A stretch of DNA of 64,000 nt. It comes from Brachynemurus nebulosus. Taxonomy: Eukaryota; Arthropoda; Insecta; Neuroptera; Myrmeleontidae. Made by a program: the position numbers and the translations under genes. This document shows, piece after piece, positions 47,134-58,600 of the stretch. The stretch lies in contig JAPWDM010000005.1 in NCBI GenBank assembly GCA_035578155.1, positions 46,526,954-46,590,953 on the forward strand, in the 5' to 3' direction. The notes below the pieces were generated by a model. It saw only the letters and a list, made by a program, of their open reading frames with translations. It was not told the DNA's origin and ran no database searches. The first letter of the stretch is position 1, and every line of letters starts with the position of its first letter.

Positions 47134-50028
47134 ATGTCCTTTATTTTAAACATACTTAAATCAGTTATTTACAATATGTTGCAATTATTTTGGTTTGGCA
47201 AAAAACGTTTGTCCAATACTTTGAGTATTTACATCAAAAGTAACACGGGCAACACACTTACCGTAGACCTAGATCCAAAATGGGATATCAAAAATGTAAA
47301 AGAAATTGTCGCACCACAACTGGGATTACAACCGGACGAAGTGAAAATTATTTTCGCCGGAAAGGAATTGTGTGACTCGACCACAATTGAAGTAAATAAA
47401 CAAAATTGTTGGTTTATAAAAAAAATTGTAATTTTTATGTCAAGTTTTGTTTCAAAATAGGAATGTGACTTAGGACAGCAAAGTGTGTTACATGCGGTTA
47501 AAGCGAAATCGAAAGGAAATAAGCTTCAGTTGAATACTCCGAGTACAGTTGATGAACTCACCGAAGAGGCTTCCACATCTGGATCAAAACCTTGGAATGA
47601 AACCTTAATGGATTTACAGTTGACTTCAGCTGAACGACAAAATGTTTCAACAGTTGCTGGTAATTCTTCGCTATTCTTTTTTTTTTTTTTTGAAAATTTA
47701 TATGAATTTTGATGATTATAGAAAAATTGAAAGCAAAAGCGCACTTTTTTGTGTACTGTGCCCAGTGTAAAGGAATGCGCCCCGGAAAATTACGTGTGCG
47801 GTGTGAATTATGCAAAAGTGGGGCATTTACCGTGGACGCAGATCCTCATTGTTGGGATGATGTTTTAGAGCCAAAACGGATTACTGGTGTTTGTGAAGAT
47901 GAACACAAGGATCTTCCAGTAATTATTTCTTATCGATCGCAGTATTTTTAGTGTTCCGTACCGAAAATTGGCAAAACGAAACATTTATGAATCACTTTGG
48001 TGTCCGTCCGTTCGTCTGTTACGGGCATTTTTTTCAAAGACTAGTTTACGTAGTACGTTAAAATTTGGCACTGTTATAGAAAATGGTGGTTCAATTACAA
48101 ATATTAGCTCATTTTTTGTGAAAATATTTTGGAAAAATTTGAATAATGGGTGTCTCCCACTCCACACAAAATTATCAGGACTGCATTTTATTACATAATT
48201 TCTTTGGTATCTAAAAAGGAAATTCAATGACAAATTTTGCTTTGATCAAGATGTTATTAATCAATAATAATCATATTAATATTATATTAAATGGATACTG
48301 TGATAAATATATAAAAAAATGAATTTTAGAAATTAGAAAAGAAGGAATAATAATTGATAAATATATACGTAAACGGATATTACAATTTTTGCACTAAGAA
48401 TTTACTATTGTATCTCTATATACGATTTTTATATCTGAACCACTCTTTATTGTCTAATTGTAAGAGAGTAACATCTATTGATAAATTCAGTAAATATTTT
48501 TGTTTCTTTTTGGTAAGCATAATCAGGTTGAACCAAAAATATGATCGTTTTCAAATAAAACTTGTATCTAAAAAATAATTGATTGTACGGGACACTATCT
48601 GCACAACTACGATTTGCATTTGATCGATTTTTTAACTAATATAAATAATGATTCCCAAAATAGGTTGTAGATGTCGTTTACGCGCAATTTTATTTTAAAT
48701 GTAGCGAACATATTAGTCAAGGTGAAAGTGACGAGGCAGTGCCCTTATATTTGATCAAGCCTAATTTTCACGACGTTCCTTGTATAGCTTGCACTGATGT
48801 AAGGTATTTTTCAGAAAAATGCTTCTTACGTTTTAATTTTTATCAAAAAGAAAAATAATTTTCAACCAATAATTTCCAGTGATCCAGTTTTTGTGTTTCC
48901 ATGCGAACAAGGTCACGTGACTTGTCTCGACTGTTTTCGACAGTACAGTGGTTCTCGACTGCGCGATCGACAGTTTTGGCCCCACGAGACTTATGGATAC
49001 ACTTTGAATTGTCCGGCTGGGTGTCCGGATTCGTATATTAAGGAGACGCACCATTTTCGACTTCTCAGTGACGTGCAAGTACGCAAACGCAATTTTGCAG
49101 CAGCCTCACACTGGCATCTGTTGGTGACGTTTTAAAGCAACATGAATGAAAATTAAATAATTAAATTTTAAGTTTAGTATTAAAATATAAATACCATAAA
49201 TAGTTCTAGAGCTCACTAGCGCAATAATGTCACAAAATCTTAGATTGGCATCGAATTAGGGCTGGCCTGAGAGCGGTGTAAATGGTGCAAGGCACTAGGC
49301 CTTATGCCGTTGACTGATTTTGTAAATTCCAAAACTAAAAATGTGAAAGACGATATTGATTTACTTATTTAATTAAATCAAAATTTTTCGTGGAGTTTTA
49401 CATTCCGGAATCACAATTTTACAAATATGTATTACAATATTTATTTACATATTTGTATTGTATCCAAATTTTGTTACTATTCTGAAAACTATTAACTTTT
49501 ACATTTAAATTATTATAGCTCGGGCCTTTTTACTTGGCAGTAACTCGCGCATGATACAGATAGATATATTTGAAAATACATTACAAGTAAGAGACAATAA
49601 CAACTGAAAAATATCTAGGTTTAAATCATATTAAAAAGAGACACCTTTTTAACGAACATATTGCTCTTTTTCGTTCCCTCTTTTATTACCTACTATTAGA
49701 TGTACGTGTTAAATTCGTTTTCTGCGCACTGCTAAGTAAAAAGGCCCAAGCTGTATCTATAAGAGGATCTTTTTCAATATTGAAGTTAATAAAATATTGT
49801 TTCGCACCTACCGTTAGTTAAAATCGATTTACCTCTACAGTAATTTTACCCATCAAAATTCTATACCAAAAATAGCGAGGTCACGGCGGTTCTACAGGGT
49901 GTAAAACAAATAACTTTCGTCCTTTTGTGGGGTGACTCATAGCACCCTGTAGACACTAAAACCGCAGGAATTTTTTCGGAATTAACAGTCGCGTCACCCC
50001 TCAAAAGGATAAGAGTTATTTCTCTTAC

Positions 50029-50114
<86 letters not shown>

Positions 50115-50682
50115 GTAAGAGAAATAACTCTTATCCTTTTGAGGGGTGAGGTTTTACATACCATGTTGCTTTAAAACATCAGCTACAGTTATCAGTGCTA
50201 GATTGCTGCCAATTCACACAATTTGATTTTATTGTAAAATTTTGGGCTTTTAGTATTTACAGTACCAAAGATTTGCCGCTGAAGAGTACGTTCTAAGACA
50301 GGGTGGTCTATTTTGCCCCCAGCCAGGATGTGGTATGGGTATCATACCAGAAGATGACTGTCAAAGAATCGTTTGTCGTGGCTGTGGATATTCTTGGGAT
50401 AGGAATGCCAATCTACATTTGGATAATAATGCAGCTGGAGGCAGTTTGCAATGGAATGCTGTGGAACCAAATAATGCCCAACGTGGTCGATATATCGGTA
50501 AAGGCAAGATCGATCCAACTGTTGGCATTACGAAACCATGTCCAAATTGTGGGGTGCCCACCGAACGAGATGGTGGATGTATGCACATGATTTGTGCCCG
50601 GGGGTCGTGCAAATTTCAATGGTGTTGGGTGTGTCATGCCGCGTGGACGCGAGACTGTATGGCTAGTCATTGGTTCGATTAA
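47134..50682 (+). CDS. park: Parkin, RBR E3 ubiquitin ligase
   Basis: Six coding exons, 47134-47391, 47461-47659, 47722-47918, 48664-48803, 48880-49078 and 50263-50682, give 470 residues (fly 482, human 465). An insect-type leader (MSFILNILK..MLQLFWFG) precedes the ubiquitin-like domain, which keeps the PINK1-site serine (GQQS, Ser94). RING0 (HFFVYCAQC, RCELC, CWDDVL), RING1 (CIACTDVSDPVFVFPC, HVTCLDCF, CPAGC) and RING2 (KPCPNC, GGCMHM, ending DCMASHWFD) follow. Catalytic Cys437 and His439 are intact. The IBR domain keeps the first zinc site (Cys349, 354, 369, 372). The second site is not recognisable: the expected C-x2-C-x4-H-x3-C reads SWDRNANLHLDNN. The protein works with PINK1 in mitophagy. 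Exon 4 must end GTA-AG|GTATTT to restore CTDVSDP. Confidence 0.95.
49898..50148. repeat. Three copies of a 40-bp repeat, two of them flanking a (TA)n core
   Basis: GGGTGTAAAACAAATAACTT..CCTTTTGTGGGGTGA (49898-49938) is repeated inverted at 49995-50032 and direct at 50109-50148. The last two are perfect inverses of each other and directly abut about 38 TA units (50033-50108). All lie in intron 5 of parkin. Confidence 0.85.
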
Positions 50683-51248
50683 TTTTACATTATATATTTT
50701 TGTTGAATAAAGGTTTTAAAATTTAAAATTGTGTTTTATTTACTTTAAGTCAACTTGATACTTCATAAGAGTAGTATTCAACTTTTTGTTACTATGCGAG
50801 CTAATTCATATTTTACGATTTCCTTATAATTAGATTCTTTCAATCTAACGTACATTTTTGCAACTAAATACTTCTTAAGCCTTAAAACAATCTGAACAAG
50901 CTAATAACTTTTTTTACTTTTTTAAAAATTCGTGTCATTTTTAACTCTAAGATGTACTTAATTCCTCGCCAAAGTTACACATTTAATGTTCCTAGATATT
51001 TACACGAAAAATTCATTAATAAAATTAGTAGTTACTCCTATAAAAGATTCTTAGGTTAAAATTAACTAATTTCGTTCAGAAAATAAGTATAACTTATTTT
51101 TGCGATATTGTTTTTATTTTACCCACTTTTCTACTCTTTTCACAGTTCTAATTTTGTTACAAATGAACAAAAGCAATATCTAAAACTTGTGAGTAGCTTC
51201 AAATTTCGTATTGGGAAATCAAATGAAGGCGTTTTTAGCTTGTCCATG

Positions 51249-51559
51249 CAGTGTTGCCAACTGTAGCTGGTTAAAAATCCCACAGAGCTGCTTAAAAAAT
51301 TCATACAAGACCCCAAAAGGCTACACACACCCTTTGTGCCGCCTCTGCATCTTAAAATGGATTTTTCAAAATAAAACATTATAAATAATAGTTAATGGTT
51401 TATTGTAACAAAAAAATATATTTATTCTTTGTTAAGGTGAGTTACACTAGGCCATATTATATAAAAAAAATCCCACAAATTAGACCATTTATCCCTCCAT
51501 CCCACGAAACCTCAAAAAAACCCGTGAATCGGGACAAATCCCTCGAGTTGGCAACACTG
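51249..51559. mobile_element. hAT-type MITE with exact 8-bp target duplication
   Basis: The ends are CAGTGTTGCCAACT and AGTTGGCAACACTG. The flanks are TGTCCATG at 51241-51248 and 51560-51567, identical. Length is 311 bp. The open frames on the minus strand across it have no conserved domain. Confidence 0.93.
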
Positions 51560-54202
51560 TGTCCATGGTAATTTTTCTGTTCGTCACCAGATGGCCAAAG
51601 TTGACAACAAATATCAATTTGGAATTGTCGGTTTTTATTTAAAAATACTAAATTATTATTATATGCCAGTTTGCATTTTGAAAATAAAACAGCACACATT
51701 TTGTGAATTCTCGAAATTAGAAAGTTTGTTCAAGCAGCAGTTTTGTTCGAAATAAACAAACTTTGCCTATTGGTAGTAGTTATTTTTTTTTTATCACTAG
51801 TTTTTTATCAGCTAGATTCGTTTAGAAATTGTGACTTTTCTTCCGGATGTTATTTTTCTTTTTCGCTGTAGGTACTCTTTAGTTTGCAAATAAGAATAAA
51901 ATTGAAAATCGACCAGTCGAACCGCGAACCCCACTGCTTTATAAAATCCTAGAATATTGGAAAAATGTAAGGGGTGTATTGGGTTCTGGATGAAAAATTC
52001 AAAATGTTTTACTATATAAACTAAAATTATAATAGAAAAAATATAATTATATAAATATACATTCAAAAGAAATAAAAATATATTTTGATAAATTTGTTTA
52101 AACTGTTTTTCGGTTAAGTATAGACAATTATATTTGATATATTTCTACGAAAATGTTAGAACTGCTAGTAAATAAAAAAAAAATTGGATGATATCAAACA
52201 AACCTACATGTATTTTAGGAAGGAATTATTTCTACTATTTAAAACTAAATAACATCAAATAAACGTAATATTGGTATATTTAAGTATTACGATTTTTATT
52301 TAATTTTTATTTTTGTTCTGTAAATATATTTTATTATATAATATATTAATTAAATAAATATAAGTATACGATTTGTATTTTAATCATAAAACAATTAATG
52401 AGTAAATAAATGAACAATAAATTAGTTGATTTTTATTTAAAAAAACTTATTTTTCTTTGGATTTATTACATAAGTACATAAGAGTATTTTGTACATCATA
52501 TATATTTTTTTTTTTTTTTTTGAGAAATTTTCATTTAATTCTCTTTTTACGTGAGAATTGAAAATGTTTATTTATAATCACAATGATATTTTTTATTTGA
52601 AAATAAACTAGTATATTTTGATTCTGATATTAGGCCTAAATAAAAATAAAATTAAAATGCAAAGTTGAATTTTTTCTATTAATTCGTATCAGAATCAAAC
52701 TATAATTTTCTTTTTACTATATTAATAAATTTCAATGGACCATGTTTATCATTACTATATTTATATAAAAATTACATATAAAAAATAAGAAGTAGACAAA
52801 AAAATTATAAAATCAAAAAAATCAAAAAGTCGCTTTTGTTGGAAGCATTTACATTTTTTTTTTTTTTTTTTTTTGACATGAAATAAATCGAAAAGGAAGC
52901 GCAAATTGAAATTCGGAAAGTATTAATTTAAAATATTAACAATATTTAAAATTTGGCAAATTCTGATTATATATTTTATTTTCATTTTTGCTAAAAAATC
53001 CTGAAATTATGCTGAAATGTTATTTATTAAATTAAATCGTGTTTCACCAAAGTTGTGTTGATTGCATAAATAAAAAATTAGTGAATAAAATTTTTTTTAC
53101 ATAATTTCAGTTTTTTTTGAACAAATCAAAAATAAACTTAAGAATAATTAATAATTATTAAAAAGAAGTATTTTAAATAACTCATGTTCATTAATTTAAG
53201 GCACCATATCAATAATTTACTTTAAAATGACATTTAAAATATTTCCAACAATTTTTATTTTGTTAAATTTTCCTAAATTTGGGAAAATATTTGAAAATAG
53301 TTTCTGACCTAAAGTGGAAAATATTTTTTACATATAAATACATGCAGTTATATTATATAATGTAATAAGTAAAATATTTTCAAACATTATTCCAAATAAG
53401 TATTGAAGAAAAACGTTTAAATTGACTAACTAACAATTTCAAATATATATTTTCTTGTTCTAGGTTTAACGATATTTTTGTTAAATTATGATCATGCATA
53501 CATTAAAGTTTTATTTTTCCTAAACTGTACTTTTTCCGCTAATATTCTAAAAACATTTATATGTATTAAGTTTTTTTTTTCTGAATTTGTACAGAGTTCT
53601 CAAAAAATGCATAAAAACTAATACCATTTGAATTTTTTTTTAAATATATAGTAAATCCATGAACAGTATACGCCTAATATTTTTTAAAACAATCCAATTT
53701 ACTCTTTAATTTCTATAATTATTACAACCAAATTTAAATTATAAAAATTATCAGACGGATACTATTTTTTTAATACTTCAATTCAAAATGTAGATGAAAA
53801 TTAGATTGGTGTGGAAAAATTGGCTACCAAATTTTGTTAGAAAAATCATTCGTTTTGGTCCCAAACATTTGTCTAAAAAAACTGATACTAAATGTCTTGA
53901 AGATATGTCAAATATATTGAATAAAATGTGTTTTTTTTTGTTATTTAAAAATGTCCGAAAGAGAGTTAATTTTTGTTTTTAAAATCCCCATAATAATTTT
54001 TTTCATTTTAAAAAAGGCACAATTTAGTGTTTTTAATTTAGCTAGACAACAATTTTTTTTATTTTTTTAAATATTATTATTCTAAAAATTTGGCTAGTAA
54101 TGAATTTACTTATATTTTTTTATTTGGCATTTTTATACCAAAATATTTTTGTCAAATTTAATTAATTAAAAAATGATAATATTGAAAGAAACAATTATTA
54201 TA

Positions 54203-54613
54203 CAGTCTGTTTCAGCAAAGTAAGAACATACAAAATTTAACATGAGAAAAAATTGTTGGGATTAGAGGATGCTTGTTTTTTATGGGTATCATTTTTATAT
54301 AGGTACCCATAGTTATTAAAACTTTCTTTAATTGCAAAAAGGTAAATTTGAAAACAAAACAATAGGTGTCCAATTTTCTACTAAACAGTATTATTTGTTA
54401 ATAAATATTTCAACATTAGATTAAGATTTATTTATAGTTATCTTAATAAATTTACTGCTACTGTCCTTTAATGACTTCTAAACATTATTTTGACGCGATA
54501 TTATTTAAAATTTTACAAAATATTTAATGATAATAAGATAAAACACCCTTTGATCATAACAAATTTTCCCTGTATTAAAATTTATATGTTCTTAGTTGCT
54601 TGAAACACCCGGT
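54203..54613. mobile_element. MITE with imperfect ~28-bp terminal inverted repeats
   Basis: CTGTTTCAGCAAAGTAAGAA(CATA) at the left matches inverted (TATG)TTCTTAGTTGCTTGAAACA at the right. The interior of about 350 bp is AT-rich and has no coding frame. The target duplication is unclear. Confidence 0.6.
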
Positions 54614-55603
54614 ATAACTTCAAATAAATGTTGGTACACTATATGTGTATAATCACGAAATAACAATAAATATAAAATTTAAATGAAATTAATAAAAATA
54701 AATTTTATTTAAATAAAAAAATAAATTGCAACAATATTACTGAACTTAATTTATGATGACAATTATTTTTAAGTATGACCAAAGATTGGTTACAAGCAGT
54801 TGTGCCGATGTTTTCCTTTAGTTATTCTTGGCACATTCAGTAAAATAATAATTATTTATTATACTGTTTTGTTGTAGCTGTTCATTTCGATAAGCTTCGT
54901 TAGACAACTATTGTGGTTCGTAAAAAAAAACATTTTGCTCGTGTTGCATACAATATTTTTTGTAGATTTGTATTAAAATGGGAAAATTTAATGGATAATG
55001 GAAAGATCTTAATTTTTTATACTTAACATATTTGTTTTATAAATAATTCAAGGATTGTATAAACAAATATTGTTTATTTATATTTAGATACTTTATTCAC
55101 ATGTGAGAAAAGTATCTATTTTTGCCACGCGTGTAAAAAAAATGCAAAATTTTCGATGGATGGAAACATACTTTTCCTCTAATTTTCACTTTTAATATTA
55201 AAAAAATGAGTATTTTATTTTGAAGTTGTACTACTTTTATGGCAGTTTTCTATCTGATTTTTTTTTTTGTAATTATTGCTGCAATTTACAATAAATTTTA
55301 TTTTATTTTTTTTTTTTTAACAAAGATGTAATTGAATTTTTAAAATTCTTTTATTTACCAACTACATTGAAAATATATTTTCACTATCTACACTATAGCA
55401 GAGAAATTCAGACTTAAATATTCTTTTTTTGAAATGCATTATTTCAAACTTATCTCTACATTTGAATTACATTTAATAAAAATTTTTTGTTTCTATGCAA
55501 TTCTATCCAATTACATAAACATTATCTTACTGGAAACTGGTTAAAAATAATTGAAATTGCAAATATTTTTGTTTTAAGCTTAATTGTTTGTTTTTTAGAA
55601 TGA

Positions 55604-58600
55604 TCAAATGGTATCCGTAAACGTGTTTGAATTTGAACTGAGCTCATTAATTTCCTCAAAATTAATTTTTTGTTCGTCGTCTTCGAAGAGATCCATATTT
55701 AAATATTCAAAACTGGGATTATTCGTTTGTAAAGGATCACTTGTGTTTGAATTATTCAATTCGGGCGTGGCTAATAGACGACCCCGTTCAGTTCCACTGA
55801 ATGCTTTCGTAAAAGCCGGCAGTGGATGTTTATTTTCTATAACCGGTTCTTCAACTTTGATATTTTGAATTTGATTGGTCTGTTGATGATTACTATTAGT
55901 ACTTGTTTGTACTTTTGGTGATTTTGGAGATGATGAATGATTTGATCCTTTCAATTTCGGTGATTTATTTTTATGATCGTTATTGTGACGTTTTGGTGAC
56001 ATTTTATTGTCGCTCGTTTTCGGAGAAATTCGATAATTTAATAGATCTTTGGAAGTTTTTTGATCGTTGAGTGACGACGGTGTGGTTTTCGGTGAATGTG
56101 TTGGTCGATTGTATGGAGACATTCGGGTTTCTTCGGAATGTGTCGGTTTGGGAGACATTTTTGGGTGATATGATGAGACGTGGGACATTATTTCTTGTTT
56201 ATACATAGTGGAATTGTACGATATGGAAGTATTGATTTGTGGAAATTGTTCCATGGATCTTGGCGTGGTCAATTCATCTTTTGTGTCCTCTTGTTTGATG
56301 GGGATATTTAAATCTTTCGGTTCTAAGATGTTCTTATGGTAGTTATAAACCTATAATATTTTTTTTAGAAATATATTAACATCAAAAATAATTCTTAATT
56401 GAGGGAGAAATAAATATACAACAGCCAAAAAATTTAACTGTTCAATTAAATTTGAAAATTTTCAGTTGCTTTTTAAAATTAAAAATAAAACACTTACCTA
56501 AAAATAAGATCCATGTTAAAACAGCGGGTAGAGAAACATAAAACCCAAAATGTTAAAGACAAAACACATAAAAACTTATGGAGACTAGAAACATGAATAG
56601 TATCAGTTAATAAATTATTTATATTTGCTACGAGTTACGTGTTTACAATACACGTTTTCAGAAACGCAAGCAGAAATACTTAAGCAATGAATTTGCCTTC
56701 TCTTTGTAAAGGAATAATTATGTTTTTAAAACGTTAATTACTATTAAATTTATATCAGCTATAACTACACTGATGTTCTAAAGTATTTTTTAAATCTATT
56801 TTAACTTCAAGAAAATGCTTATGATGAAATTTATTATTTTAAAAATAGAAAACAACATTTTTTATTAGAAAAAACGCTACTCAAGCATATTCTCTTGTTA
56901 GATTTGTCAATAACTTCTAATACGTTAGCATCAAATAAGGATTGTACTTCATATTGTACTCGTACCAAATACATAATACAGCCCAATTAATTTGCCCTGT
57001 TAAAGAAATTAATTAAACAGTATGTATATAAATTCTATAGTGTGTTTAGATCATAAGGCGTCATTAAGATAAAAAAAATTATCCAATCACGACGGCGTAT
57101 GAAATGGTAGGTGTGAACGTTACTTCAGTGTTAAGCTGAACGGACTTTTGAATTAAATTGACGAACTGTGTACACTTGATGGGTCCAAATACATATTTTG
57201 AAAGAAATTATTTTATTCTTCTATAAATATTGATGTTGATTACGTGGCTGCCCGATTACGTTTGTATTTGGACCCATTCGATGCTCACAACCAAAACTGA
57301 CTAATTTTAATATTGCCTACAGTAAAGAAATGTGAAATAATGATAAAGGACAGGGAAGAAAAAATAATATACAAAATAATATACAAAAATTAAAATTCTA
57401 TTTTTAATCAAAAAAAAAAAAAAAAAAAAAAAAATGTAAATGAAACAAACAAAATAAAACATTCTAATAAAACAAATAATAATAAACAATGCTAATAATG
57501 TAATAAGTAAATACAATAAATGGTGTTAATTACAAATTAATAAATTAGAAAAGGAACGTAAAGCCTCGTACAGACCAAGACGAATATGTTAGCTAACAAT
57601 GTTTGTAACTTTAAAATTCAGTAACATTTACAGATAATATTTTGTGATAAATAATATTCAACCGCTTCCATGGAATCAAAACCAAAGTGGATCAATTCCA
57701 AAGTAAAAAAAAAAATTTTGTTCCGGATTAATACTTGTTAATGGTGTATATTTTCGGAGCTATAGTGAAATAAGTACCTGCTTTTGCTATTTTCTAACTG
57801 ATGGCAGCAGATGATCTTTACTATGGCTTCGAAAATATACACTATTAACAAATATTAATCCTCAACAAACAAATTTTTACTTTTGGATTTGATCCACTTT
57901 GGCTCTGACTTGAACGCCGTATATATCAAAACAAAAATAGATGTATAGGAAAAAAATTTAATAAATTATCTTTCTCGAGTGGGATTCGAAAACCAAGAAA
58001 ACAATGTAAATAGTTAAGTCTTTCTACTAGATACTTTATTACTTTTCGATAATTAGTATTTTACTTGTTAATTTTTGGTCCAAATATATTGGCTATAGGT
58101 ACTCAAAACCTGAAGTTGATATCCTCTTTTGTGAAAGAGTCTCGCCCGGTAAGCATATGGGATTTCGGCCCAGCGGCTTTTTCGACTATTCTTTTTCATG
58201 AACGTTGCTTCTGGTGAGTAATGTTCGAAAATATGGGTATTAGACCTGTACCCCCTATATTGTCAGAGATATGGCGGTAAAAACCCTTAACTTTAAAATT
58301 TTTTTTCTTCAAAACTATTGAAGATAATTAGATGAAATTAACAGAGGATGTTGACATATAGTAGCTTTATATTATACGATTTTTCTACATTCATATGACG
58401 TCATTTACTATATTAAAAAAATAATTGAATTTTTGAGGGTGCGTGTTTTAGACCAACCCCTTGAGTGACACCTACCAAAAAAATAGATGTTATTTGGCTC
58501 TAACATAGTTATCGTGTGTAGAAATTTTAGCAAGGTCAGATTGGTGGAAGATATCTTAAAAAAATATAAATTCAGGTTAAGTAACAATAACACACCTCCA

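Larger units (their letters stand above)
50683..55603. other. Long AT-rich gene-free interval
   Basis: Downstream of parkin there is no credible coding exon for 4.9 kb. It contains two MITEs (51249-51559 and 54203-54613), long T/A homopolymers (52508-52522, 52853-52874) and very low GC. The small frames at 51812-52066 and 53794-53982 are chance products of AT-rich DNA. Confidence 0.6.

Noticed and set aside
47526..47815. Minus-strand frames across parkin exons 2-3
   Set aside because: They are shadows of the parkin coding sequence, which is supported by domains and splice phase.
55604..56350. TET dioxygenase C-terminus
   Set aside because: The exon start VYNYHKNILEP faintly resembles the TET segment VFYQHKNLN. 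However, the preceding exon (61543-61688) joins in phase directly and carries no catalytic core, and none was found in the 5.2-kb intron.
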